DNA of 8,816 bases. It comes from Candidatus Faecivivens stercoravium (GTDB lineage: Bacteria > Bacillota > Clostridia > Oscillospirales > Ruminococcaceae). Both the position numbers and the translations under genes were made by a program. The stretch spans positions 1 to 8,816 of the forward strand of contig DVHA01000051.1 of the NCBI GenBank assembly GCA_018712425.1. Reading direction: 5' to 3'. This document shows, piece after piece, positions 1 through 5,639 of the stretch (position 1 is its first letter; each line of letters begins with the position of its first letter). The notes below the pieces were generated by a model. The model was not told the origin of the DNA. It ran no database searches and worked only from the letters and a program-made list of their open reading frames with translations.

Positions 1-156
1 CAGTGCGCCCGGTGCGACCACTGCGAGACCCTTTCCTTCTGGCAGGGGCTGGATGAGGTCATCAACCGGTATGTCGACCAGTTTACCCTCCAGGACCTGT
101 TAAACGAGTGCAAAGAGCAGGAAGAGGCGGCCGGGCAGGCCGACACGGCCCTGTAA
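1..156 (+). CDS. C-terminal fragment of an unidentified protein with a CxxCDxC motif
   Basis: Only the last 51 codons are present. The frame is open from base 1 to the TAA at 154-156. The visible part starts with QCARCDHCETLSFWQ, so three Cys sit within the first eight residues (CxxCDxC), a spacing compatible with metal binding. A helical, acidic and polar tail follows (LDEVINRY, LLNECKEQEEAA). I do not recognise the family, and the N-terminus is outside the window. The frame ends 13 bases before a strong terminator hairpin, which supports it being a real gene end. The next gene is convergent. Function unknown. Confidence 0.6.
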   Translation, partial: QCARCDHCETLSFWQGLDEVINRYVDQFTLQDLLNECKEQEEAAGQADTAL

Positions 157-168
157 CCAGTCAATTTT

Positions 169-201
169 AAAAGGACAGCTCGTGGAGGGCTGTCCTTTTT
201 T
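169..201. terminator. Bidirectional intrinsic terminator
   Basis: A perfect 11-bp stem, AAAAGGACAGC (169-179) with GCTGTCCTTTT (189-199), encloses a 9-nt loop. A T-run follows on the plus strand and the matching A-run makes a T-run on the minus strand. It sits between the convergent 51-aa tail (ends 156) and the DUF3795 gene (ends 248), so it can serve both. Confidence 0.9.
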
Positions 202-247
202 GTTGATCCGTCTTCTGGATAAAAAGAAGCTGTCTAAACGGGCTGCC

Positions 248-631
248 TTATGAACTTTCCCCGCTCCGGATAAACCGCGCCAGCGCCCCGGCGTCCGGAA
301 AGCCGTCGTAATCCCCTTTAAGGCCCTGCCGGTGGTAGCGGATCCCTGCTTCCTCGTTGCGGGCGAGGCAGGCAAGCAGGCAGTTTTCCCCATATACCCG
401 CGCAAAATGTGTAAAACCATAGATCCGGGGGTCGGAGAGCTTCCCTTTCCGGCAGTTTTCCACATCCGGGCACTCGTAGCAGTGCCGCAGCCTCCGGCTG
501 ATCGAACACGTCCGGTTTTCACAGTTCCCTGCCCCGGGGCAGTCCCCTGAATCGCAGCCGCCGCAGCGGCCGTTTTCGCTGCACAGGCAGCAGGCCAGCC
601 CGCACCGGGCAATCCCCAGCTCTTTTTTCAT
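248..631 (-). CDS. Cys-rich DUF3795 family protein
   Basis: A 127-aa protein starting MKKELGIARCGLACCLC. Twelve Cys lie in the first 60 residues (10, 14, 15, 17, 23, 26, 31, 37, 42, 51, 54, 60), in the CGLxCxxC...CxGC...C...C pattern typical of DUF3795. Two more Cys follow in ENCLLACLARNE. The spacing suggests metal (zinc or iron-sulfur) binding; the family's biochemical role is not established. There is no signal peptide, so it is probably cytoplasmic. I chose the ATG at 629-631 because AAAGGGG lies about 9 nt upstream. A longer open frame reaching 817 runs antisense into the neighbouring WYL gene and has no domain support. The start lies 64 nt past the end of the broken WYL regulator, on the same strand, so co-transcription is possible. 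No clear independent promoter was found. A 9-bp inverted repeat covers the ribosome binding site. Confidence 0.85.
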   Translation of the reverse strand: MKKELGIARCGLACCLCSENGRCGGCDSGDCPGAGNCENRTCSISRRLRHCYECPDVENCRKGKLSDPRIYGFTHFARVYGENCLLACLARNEEAGIRYHRQGLKGDYDGFPDAGALARFIRSGESS

Positions 632-634
632 CTT

Positions 635-677
635 GTATATCCCCTTTCGTTTTTCTCCAGTATAATACGGGATATAC
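635..677 (-). promoter_or_regulatory. Inverted repeat that could mask the DUF3795 ribosome binding site
   Basis: In minus-strand mRNA, GTATATCCC (677-669) is complementary to GGGATATAC (643-635), 9 bp perfect with a 25-nt loop. The second arm contains the 3' part of the AAAGGGG Shine-Dalgarno and ends just before the ATG. A transcript reading through from the WYL gene would carry both arms; one initiated inside the loop would not. Whether it forms in vivo is inference. Confidence 0.4.
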
Positions 678-695
678 GACAGCGGGATGGTGGCA

Positions 696-1598
696 TTACC
701 GGTAGAGGGCGGCAATTTTTTCGGCCGTCTCTCCCACCCGCCGGCGGATGCGCTCCGGCGACACCACCTCCACCTGATCCCCCAGGGACAACAGCAGCCC
801 CAGCCAGAGCTGTTCATTCTCTACCACCCGCAGCTTCAGCAAGACCGAACCGTCGGGATATCTTTCGATTCCCTCCCCCTTCAGGTACTCCCCGGCCCGC
901 ACCGCCGCCTCTCGGCCGCACTTCACCAGGACTTCGGTATACCGCCGGGAGTCGGTCTGATCGGCCCGGCGCAGGACCTCCTCCGCCGGGCCGTGTTCCC
1001 GCGCAAACGGGGCGCCCGTCCGGACCTCCCGCATCCGGGCCAGCTTATAGGTCCGGTAGGCCCTTTTCCCGGGGTGGTAAGCCAGCAGATACCAGCCATA
1101 CCATCGGTACAAAACCGCCACCGGCTCCACCGCACATTCCTGTGTCTTCCCGTCGTTGCCGGTGTAGGTAAAAGAGGCCATCCGCTTGTCCCGGACGGCC
1201 GCCCGCAGCCTCTCCAGCAGCTGCTGCTCCCCTTCCCGCAAAACCGAAAAGTCGAGAATCATCCCGGTGCCGGGACCGGCCATACCGGCTATCTTCTCCA
1301 GCGTCCGGCGGGCTTCCCGGTCGCCGGTGGCCGAGACGAGGCCGCCAAGCGCCGTCAGGATGCGGGATTAGTCGCCGGCGTCCGCGAGGCGGTTGTCCAT
1401 CCGGAACCGCTCCGCAATCTCATACCCGCCGTCCCGGCCGGAAAAGGCGGCGACCGGTATCCCGGCGAGGCCGAGGGAGTCGATGTCCCGCTGGATGGTC
1501 CGCACCGACACCTCAAACTGCCGGGCCAGTTCCGCCGCAGAAGTCCGCCCGTGGTTTAACAGATAGACGGTGATCGCGTAAAGCCGCTCGATTTTCAT
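696..1598 (-). pseudogene. WYL-domain transcriptional regulator (YafY type), split by an in-frame TAA
   Basis: One frame of 301 codons encodes a complete YafY/DeoR-like regulator except for a TAA at 1368-1370 (codon 77). The N-terminal piece (76 aa, MKIERLYAITVYLLNHGRTSAAELARQFEVSVRTIQRDI) is the HTH_11 winged helix. The C-terminal piece carries the WYL ligand-sensing domain (about ATG 1283 to 696; YRWYGWYLLAY, RTYKLARM) and a WCX-like tail. Codons after the stop (SRILTALGGLVSATGD) continue the expected linker, so the stop replaces a position that in this family is usually Tyr, Met or another hydrophobic residue. TAC/TAT to TAA is one base. Nothing else disrupts the frame, implying a recent mutation or a sequencing error. 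The start at 1596-1598 has AAGGGGG upstream. An internal ATG at 1283 with a weak GGAGA upstream could in principle restart translation and give a WYL-only protein. The gene lies 58 nt downstream of the hydrolase, with a terminator between them. Confidence 0.85.
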
Positions 1599-1617
1599 CC
1601 TTTATCCCCCTTGATTC

Positions 1618-1653
1618 AAAAAAGGCGGGCCGCCTCTGTGCGAACCCGCCCTT
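1618..1653 (-). terminator. Intrinsic terminator of the hydrolase gene
   Basis: In the minus direction, AGGGCGGG (1653-1646 region) pairs with CCCGCCTT. An inner CGC/GCG pair lies around an ACAGAG loop, and TTTTTT (1623-1618) follows. It starts 4 nt after the hydrolase stop codon and lies upstream of the WYL start. Confidence 0.85.
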
Positions 1654-1656
1654 CAA

Positions 1657-2301
1657 TCATTTTGCCTGTTCCGCTTTCTCAAAAAACTCGATCAGCAGAT
1701 CCCCCAGCCGCTCCGGCTCGTCGACGTTGACTTCATGGCCCGCGTGCTCGAATATGACGAGGTCGGCGCCCGGAAGATGTTTTTGCAGCGCCTCCATCGA
1801 CGGCATATTCTGCTTGTCCTTCCCGCCGCAGACGAGGAGCACCGGCGCTTCGACCGACGGAAGCCCGCCGGTAAAGTCCAGGTCCTTCATCGACCGGGCC
1901 AGCGACCGCACCTCCTCTTTGGAAAAGCCCATCCCCTTAAAGGCACCCTTCGGCATCAGCCGGAAGAGGAAGTCCTGCACCGCCAGCATCTTCTTCGGCA
2001 TCTTGTACGGGGCGGCGATCAGGACGAGCGCCCCCACCCGCCCGGGGTTTTGGATGGTATAGTCCAGCGCCAAAATCCCCCCGAGGGAGAGCCCCGCCAG
2101 CGCCAGCGGCCCCTCAAACTCCGCGCAGTAATCGGAGAACCCCCGGTAAAGGGCCGGGTAGGCCGCCTCACCCTGCATCAGGCTCCCGAGGGCCGGGCAG
2201 CGGGCCCCGCCCCACTTTCGGCCGCCCATCCCCATCCAGCGGGCGGTGAGCGAAAAACTGTCGGCTGTCTGGCCGAGGCCGTGCAGCAAAATGGTTTCCA
2301 T
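1657..2301 (-). CDS. Alpha/beta hydrolase fold protein
   Basis: A 214-aa serine hydrolase of the alpha/beta fold, near the short end for the family. The N-terminus ILLHGLGQ gives the HG oxyanion-hole motif (residues 4-10). The nucleophile elbow GLSLGG places the Ser at 72. The acid is probably D162 in VLLVCGGKDKQN, and the catalytic His is H189 in FEHAGHEVN. These three complete a plausible triad in canonical order. Substrate unknown; esterase, lipase-like and C-C hydrolase roles are all possible. There is no signal peptide, so it is likely cytoplasmic. AAAGGGG about 7 nt before the ATG supports the start. It has its own sigma-A-like promoter (2366-2394) and a terminator immediately after its stop, so it is probably transcribed mainly as a single gene. 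Some read-through may supply the WYL and DUF3795 genes downstream. Confidence 0.9.
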   Translation of the reverse strand: METILLHGLGQTADSFSLTARWMGMGGRKWGGARCPALGSLMQGEAAYPALYRGFSDYCAEFEGPLALAGLSLGGILALDYTIQNPGRVGALVLIAAPYKMPKKMLAVQDFLFRLMPKGAFKGMGFSKEEVRSLARSMKDLDFTGGLPSVEAPVLLVCGGKDKQNMPSMEALQKHLPGADLVIFEHAGHEVNVDEPERLGDLLIEFFEKAEQAK

Positions 2302-2365
2302 ACAGATTCCCCTTTCTGCGGTGCGGGCGGGCTGCCCGGATTTTATTCCGTCTTTTTATACAGCC

Positions 2366-2394
2366 ATTATACCATATCCGCTGACCCGCCGCAA
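2366..2394 (-). promoter_or_regulatory. Sigma-A-like promoter of the hydrolase gene
   Basis: In the minus direction, TTGCGG (2394-2389), a 17-bp spacer and a perfect TATAAT (2371-2366). The -35 matches only TTG, but the -10 is consensus. Predicted start near 2359, giving a leader of about 57 nt. Confidence 0.65.
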
Positions 2395-2419
2395 CCAACT
2401 GCCCGAGTTGCTGTATATG

Positions 2420-2445
2420 AAAAGGCAGGGCCAAATTGTCCTGCC
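2420..2445 (-). terminator. Likely intrinsic terminator of the RpiR/XRE-TPR operon
   Basis: In the minus direction, GGCAGG (2445-2440), a 10-nt loop, CCTGCC (2429-2424), then TTTT. It is a short stem but correctly placed, 23 nt after the stop of the XRE-TPR gene and before the hydrolase promoter. Confidence 0.6.
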
Positions 2446-2468
2446 GGATGGAACGGGTAAATACTACC

Positions 2469-3704
2469 CTACAGTGACGCTGGAGGATGGACCGGCGGGG
2501 ACTTATAGCCAGGGAACCGGAACAGCAGCTGGTAAGCGTCCTTGTACATCCGGTTTTCGGTATACCAGGCGAGCATATAGGGGATATGCGACCCGGCAAA
2601 TCCCGGCGGCAGCTCCCGTTCCATCCGCTCAAAGCAGCGGGTCAGCTTTTCGCCGTAGACGGGGTCGTGGATATACCCTTCGTGGGTCAGCCGGTAGCGG
2701 ACCAGCCCGCAGATTTCCAGCGCGAATTCCCGTTCGGGATAAACCGCTTTTGCCCTTTCTGCCCGGTCGAGGGCGGAGAGGGCTTCTTCTGTTTTGCCAA
2801 GGGCTTCGCAGCAGCGGGCAAGTTTATGGAGGGCCATCACCGAGAGGGTTTCGGCCGGCTTATCCTCCCCGCAAGCGGCATGGAAATAGGTGTAGGCCTC
2901 CTCCGCCCGCCCCAGGTCAAGGGCGGTGGCGGCGATGTTGTAGCGGATGGTCTCCACCTCCTCCAAATCCCCGACGGCCCGGGCGATCTTTTCCGCCACC
3001 CGGTAGTGGGCGGTCATCTGGGGATAATCCTGGAGGTTGGCGTAACAGTTGCCGGAAAAGACCCGGGCCAGCAGCATGATGCAGACCCGCCCCTCCGCCG
3101 CCCCCATCTGGAAGGCGGTCTGCAATAGTTCCACCGACCGGGTGTAGGCCCCGGACTGGTAGTATTCAATGCCGGCGCCGAGGTAGTCCCGGGAAGAGGG
3201 GTCCTTATCCAGCAGCTCGGTTGCCCGGCCGGCGGAGATTTTGCAGACGGTCCGCTGCCGATGGGAGAGGACCGGTTCCATCTCCTTCAGAAGGGTCAGT
3301 TCGGCCTCCGAAAGGCGGACTTTGTCCTCTTCGCTCTCATAGCCGAGAATCAGCGCGTCCAGGAGGAAGGGGGAGTGGAGGTATTCTTCCCAGTGTTCCA
3401 TAAGCCCTTTATGCAGCGCCCAGAACCGGCCGAAATCGGCGTCTAAGAAGGCGTCGTACATTTCCTCCACCCGGCTTTCCAGCGGTGCCAGGACGGCGGG
3501 GTCGTCTTCCCACGCCCCGTCCAGCCGTTTACAGAGCAGCCGCATCAGGTCGGGATTGGGGGCGGGGACCTTCCCCTGCTCGATTTTCGAGAGGTAGGAG
3601 ACGGCGCAGAGGCCGTGACAGAGCCCCTCCTGGCTCCAGTTCCGTTTCAGCCGCTCCAGTTTGATCCAGACCCCGAGCCAGCGGAGGTCCTGTTTATTTT
3701 CCAC
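2469..3704 (-). CDS. XRE-family regulator with TPR-like sensor region
   Basis: A 411-aa protein with an N-terminal Cro/C1-type helix-turn-helix (about residues 9-62: LGVWIKLERLKRNWSQEGLC, then VSYLSKIEQGKVPAPNPDLM). A long all-helical region of degenerate TPR-type repeats follows, for example LGAGIEYYQSGAYTRSVELL, ALDLGRAEEAYTYFHAAC and ARCCEALGKTEEALSALDRA. HTH plus TPR is the layout of PlcR/Rgg/NprR-like (RRNPP) regulators, which often sense peptides; I see no cognate peptide gene nearby, so the ligand is unknown. I chose the GTG start at 3702-3704 because a perfect AGGAGG lies 9 nt upstream, inside the end of the preceding gene. An in-frame ATG at 3725 overlaps that Shine-Dalgarno itself and is less likely. 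The gene overlaps the RpiR-type gene by 11 bp, indicating translational coupling and one operon. Confidence 0.82.
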   Translation of the reverse strand: MENKQDLRWLGVWIKLERLKRNWSQEGLCHGLCAVSYLSKIEQGKVPAPNPDLMRLLCKRLDGAWEDDPAVLAPLESRVEEMYDAFLDADFGRFWALHKGLMEHWEEYLHSPFLLDALILGYESEEDKVRLSEAELTLLKEMEPVLSHRQRTVCKISAGRATELLDKDPSSRDYLGAGIEYYQSGAYTRSVELLQTAFQMGAAEGRVCIMLLARVFSGNCYANLQDYPQMTAHYRVAEKIARAVGDLEEVETIRYNIAATALDLGRAEEAYTYFHAACGEDKPAETLSVMALHKLARCCEALGKTEEALSALDRAERAKAVYPEREFALEICGLVRYRLTHEGYIHDPVYGEKLTRCFERMERELPPGFAGSHIPYMLAWYTENRMYKDAYQLLFRFPGYKSPPVHPPASL

Positions 3705-4488
3705 CGGTTTTGTCCTCCTTCCCATCGAGATAGGCGGCGTACTCCTGGGCAATCAGCCCGGCAATCCACAAAAGCTGGTAAGGGTGTCCGGCCTGGGAAT
3801 GGGCCGAGGGGTAATAGACCGTCTCGTCGATATAATCCTCCCGGGGCTTTTTCTCCCCGGCGATCATCCAGATGCGGGGTTTATAGAGCCTTTCCCGGTA
3901 TTCACCCGGCTCGTGGTATTCAAAATAGGAGCCGGTGCAGGAAAAGAGGAGGATCAGGTCCTCTTCCCCGGCCGAAAGGATGTAGTCCATCTGCTGGGCA
4001 TAGGAGGCGTTGGTGTAGATCTGCCGCCCCAGCATCAAAAGGTCGCATTGGAGGCTGATGGCGGCAGCCTCCGCCTTTAGAAGCCCGAAAGCCGCGACCC
4101 GCGGGTAATGGTCGATTTCACCGCAGAGCTTCCGCAGTTTTAAAAGGTCGTCCGAAGCGGCCGCCAGCCGCAGGCTGTCCGCCGTCTTTTGCAGATACTC
4201 TTCCGCCCGGCGGCGGGGGCCGGCGGCAGCGGAGGGGCGCTCATAGTAAAGCCGCGCCGTTTCCAGCACCTCCCGAAGTTCGGCGTACCCCTCAAACCCC
4301 AGCTCCCGGCAGAAGCGGGAGACCGAGCTGGGGGCGACGTGGCAGAAGGCCGCCAGCTCCCGGATCCCCATCCCCCGGACGGCGTCCAGGTTTTCCAGAA
4401 GGGTCTGGGCAATCGCGCTGTTGGTCGAACCGTTCTTTTCGCTGGCCAGCGCCATCAAAAAGGACACCGGCAGTTTGCCGTAGATCAT
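3694..4488 (-). CDS. RpiR-family HTH/SIS regulator
   Basis: A 264-aa protein. The N-terminal part has the HTH_6 (RpiR/MurR) fold, with recognition region at about residues 40-68 (MGIRELAAFCHVAPSSVSRF, then CRELGFEGYAEL); the pattern VAPSSVSRFCRELGFxGY is diagnostic of RpiR-type regulators. The C-terminal part, about 125-255, looks like a SIS (sugar isomerase) fold, with VAAFGLLKAEAAAISLQCDL and DLILLFSCTGSYFEY, but it is diverged and the usual phosphosugar-binding Ser/Thr stretch is not obvious. Its ligand is unknown and no sugar-catabolism gene is adjacent. The start at 4486-4488 has AAAGGAGG 7 nt upstream. Upstream in-frame codons run back through the promoter of the divergent acetyltransferase and are not coding. 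It overlaps the next gene (XRE-TPR), so the two regulators are made together. It may control itself and the divergent GNAT gene through the shared 134-bp intergenic region. Confidence 0.85.
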   Translation of the reverse strand: MIYGKLPVSFLMALASEKNGSTNSAIAQTLLENLDAVRGMGIRELAAFCHVAPSSVSRFCRELGFEGYAELREVLETARLYYERPSAAAGPRRRAEEYLQKTADSLRLAAASDDLLKLRKLCGEIDHYPRVAAFGLLKAEAAAISLQCDLLMLGRQIYTNASYAQQMDYILSAGEEDLILLFSCTGSYFEYHEPGEYRERLYKPRIWMIAGEKKPREDYIDETVYYPSAHSQAGHPYQLLWIAGLIAQEYAAYLDGKEDKTGGK

Positions 4489-4534
4489 TTCAGGGCCTCC
4501 TTTGGCGGTTTGGGTGTTTACAGGCTGGGCAGGC

Positions 4535-4563
4535 TTGACAAGCGGGGAGTTGATAAATATAAT
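4535..4563 (+). promoter_or_regulatory. Perfect-consensus sigma-A promoter of the GNAT gene
   Basis: TTGACA (4535-4540), exactly 17 bp, then TATAAT (4558-4563). Predicted start near 4570, about 53 nt before the ATG at 4623. A 10-bp palindrome, TTTGTACAAA (4582-4591), lies just downstream of the predicted start and could be an operator. Confidence 0.9.
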
Positions 4564-4622
4564 AGAACCAATACACTTGATTTTGTACAAAGGCTCTAAA
4601 TTCAGTATGGAGGGATGAATCG

Positions 4623-5141
4623 ATGGAACATCTCGTCCTCGTCCGCCCATCGGACGAATACGCCGGGGAAGTGATGGACTTCCGGGCGGAAATGCTCCAA
4701 AACGGCGATTCGTTTGACGGCTGCGCCGGGCTGGAAGATGTAAAAAGCTATGCCGAATGGGCGGATTTTGAGCCCCGGCTGAAAGCAAGATACGGGGACG
4801 GGTACGTCCCGTCGGAAGCCTACCTCGCGGTCCGGCCTTCCGACCGCCGTCTGATCGGCATCCTCGACTTCCGCCTCCGGCTCTCCCCCTACCTGCTGCA
4901 ATACGGCGGCAATATCGGCTACAGCGTCCGCCCCTCCGAACGGCGGAAGGGGTATGGGGCCGAAATGCTGCGGCTGGCACTCCCCATCTGCCGGGCGCGG
5001 GGTGAAAAAAAGATCCTCATCGTCTGCGACCGGGAGAACGAAGCCTCCCGGCGGGTCATCCGGAAAAACGGCGGCGTCCTCGAAAACACCGCCGCCGGCC
5101 CGGACGGCGGTTTAATCGAACGGTACTGGATTACTCTGTAA
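4623..5141 (+). CDS. GNAT family N-acetyltransferase
   Basis: A 172-aa Gcn5-related acetyltransferase, close to the usual length for a single-domain enzyme. It is expected to transfer acetyl from acetyl-CoA to an amine. Motif A is clear at residues 97-118: NIGYSVRPSERRKGYGAEML, with the RRKGYG pyrophosphate-binding turn at 107-112. The preceding strand (LIGILDFRLRL) and the later VCDRENEASRRVIRKNGG segment fit motif B of the family. The overall style (IGYSVRPSERRKGYG...NEAS..VI.KNGG..E) resembles the COG3981 group. The acceptor is unknown. The start at 4623 has GGAGG 9 nt upstream; the ATG at 4615 is out of frame. Expression should be strong from the perfect promoter upstream. The 3' end overlaps the convergent MazG-like gene by 11 bp. 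Confidence 0.92.
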   Translation: MEHLVLVRPSDEYAGEVMDFRAEMLQNGDSFDGCAGLEDVKSYAEWADFEPRLKARYGDGYVPSEAYLAVRPSDRRLIGILDFRLRLSPYLLQYGGNIGYSVRPSERRKGYGAEMLRLALPICRARGEKKILIVCDRENEASRRVIRKNGGVLENTAAGPDGGLIERYWITL

Positions 5142-5439
5142 CCGCCTCCGTTTTCTGTAAAACCCCGTTTTTCATCTCATAATGGCGGCGGCGGTTGATC
5201 TCCATCTTCCGCTCGATCTCCGCCTGCAAATCCAGCCCCAAAATCTCCGACAGCCCCAGCAGGTAGATTGCCACGTCCGCCAGCTCCTCCCCGACCGTCC
5301 CGGTCTTTTTGAGCCAGGCCTCGTAGGCTTCTGCCACCTCGCCGTAAAGGAGGCAGAACTCGAGGTTTATATCGGTCACGTTAAAGCCCTTGTCCAGTTT
5401 GTTCTGATAAACGGCCTTCTGCATCTCTTTCATATCCAT
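5131..5439 (-). CDS. MazG-like nucleotide pyrophosphohydrolase
   Basis: A 102-aa all-alpha protein of the MazG-like/dUTPase superfamily, whose members hydrolyse nucleoside triphosphates to monophosphates and pyrophosphate, often as house-cleaning enzymes. The metal-binding signature is visible: E34xxE37 in LLYGEVAEAYEAW, and E52xxD55 in TVGEELADVAIYLLGL, separated by a short loop as in single-domain MazG proteins. The basic tail EIERKMEINRRRHYEMKNG also fits this family. The substrate cannot be read from sequence. The start (5437-5439) has AGAGGGG about 8 nt upstream; M3 is a less well-placed alternative. Its own promoter, TTGACA-N17-TATCCT, lies at 5472-5500. Its last 11 bp overlap the end of the GNAT gene head-on, and no terminator separates them. 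Confidence 0.87.
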   Translation of the reverse strand: MDMKEMQKAVYQNKLDKGFNVTDINLEFCLLYGEVAEAYEAWLKKTGTVGEELADVAIYLLGLSEILGLDLQAEIERKMEINRRRHYEMKNGVLQKTEAVTE

Positions 5440-5471
5440 CGGTATACCCCTCTTTCATCTTTAATAGATTC

Positions 5472-5500
5472 AGGATACCATCCCATTCCCGCCCTGTCAA
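5472..5500 (-). promoter_or_regulatory. Sigma-A promoter of the MazG-like gene
   Basis: In the minus direction, TTGACA (5500-5495), a 17-bp spacer and TATCCT (5477-5472). The -35 is perfect and the -10 matches four of six. Predicted start near 5465, a leader of about 26 nt. Confidence 0.8.
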
Positions 5501-5563
5501 CCGGCTCACCGGCAAAAAAGGCAGGAAATTTTGCCGTTTCAGGGCCGATTTAAGCGAGGTTGG

Positions 5564-5591
5564 AACCTTTTCCCCCTCTCCCGCATACGCT
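5564..5591 (+). promoter_or_regulatory. Possible SigK-type (mother-cell) promoter of the collagen-like gene
   Basis: AACC (5564-5567), a 16-bp spacer, then CATACGCT (5584-5591). This fits the SigK pattern (AC at -35, CATANNNT at -10) and partly the SigE -10. No good sigma-A promoter is visible here. Predicted start near 5598, about 40 nt before the ATG. A small GTGGC/GCCAC hairpin (5597-5609) would sit at the 5' end. The match is short, so it is suggestive only. Confidence 0.45.
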
Positions 5592-5639
5592 GGAGAGTGG
5601 CACCGCCACATCGAACAATGGATAAGGAGCGTATTGCCT

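Noticed and set aside
661..666. Plus-strand TATAAT as a promoter
   Set aside because: No -35 at a suitable distance and no gene downstream on that strand; it lies in the loop of the DUF3795 leader repeat.
632..817. N-terminal extension of the DUF3795 protein
   Set aside because: The extra residues match no domain, overlap the end of the WYL gene, and the internal ATG at 631 has the proper Shine-Dalgarno.
687..1559. 290-aa plus-strand open frame
   Set aside because: It is the shadow of the WYL gene on the opposite strand; it is rich in Pro, Arg and Gln with no domain logic, while the minus strand gives clear HTH and WYL domains.
2302..2468. Signal-peptide gene partner for the XRE-TPR regulator (RRNPP type)
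   Set aside because: I found no short frame with a ribosome binding site and hydrophobic leader in this gap or in the flanks; only a terminator and the hydrolase promoter are present.
4489..4980. Long N-terminal extension of the RpiR-type protein
   Set aside because: It runs antisense through the GNAT gene and its promoter; the residues are Arg/Pro-rich and unlike the family, and the ATG at 4488 has AAAGGAGG.
5634..5639. TTG start for the collagen-like protein
   Set aside because: It is only 4 nt after AAGGAG; the ATG at 5640 is better spaced.
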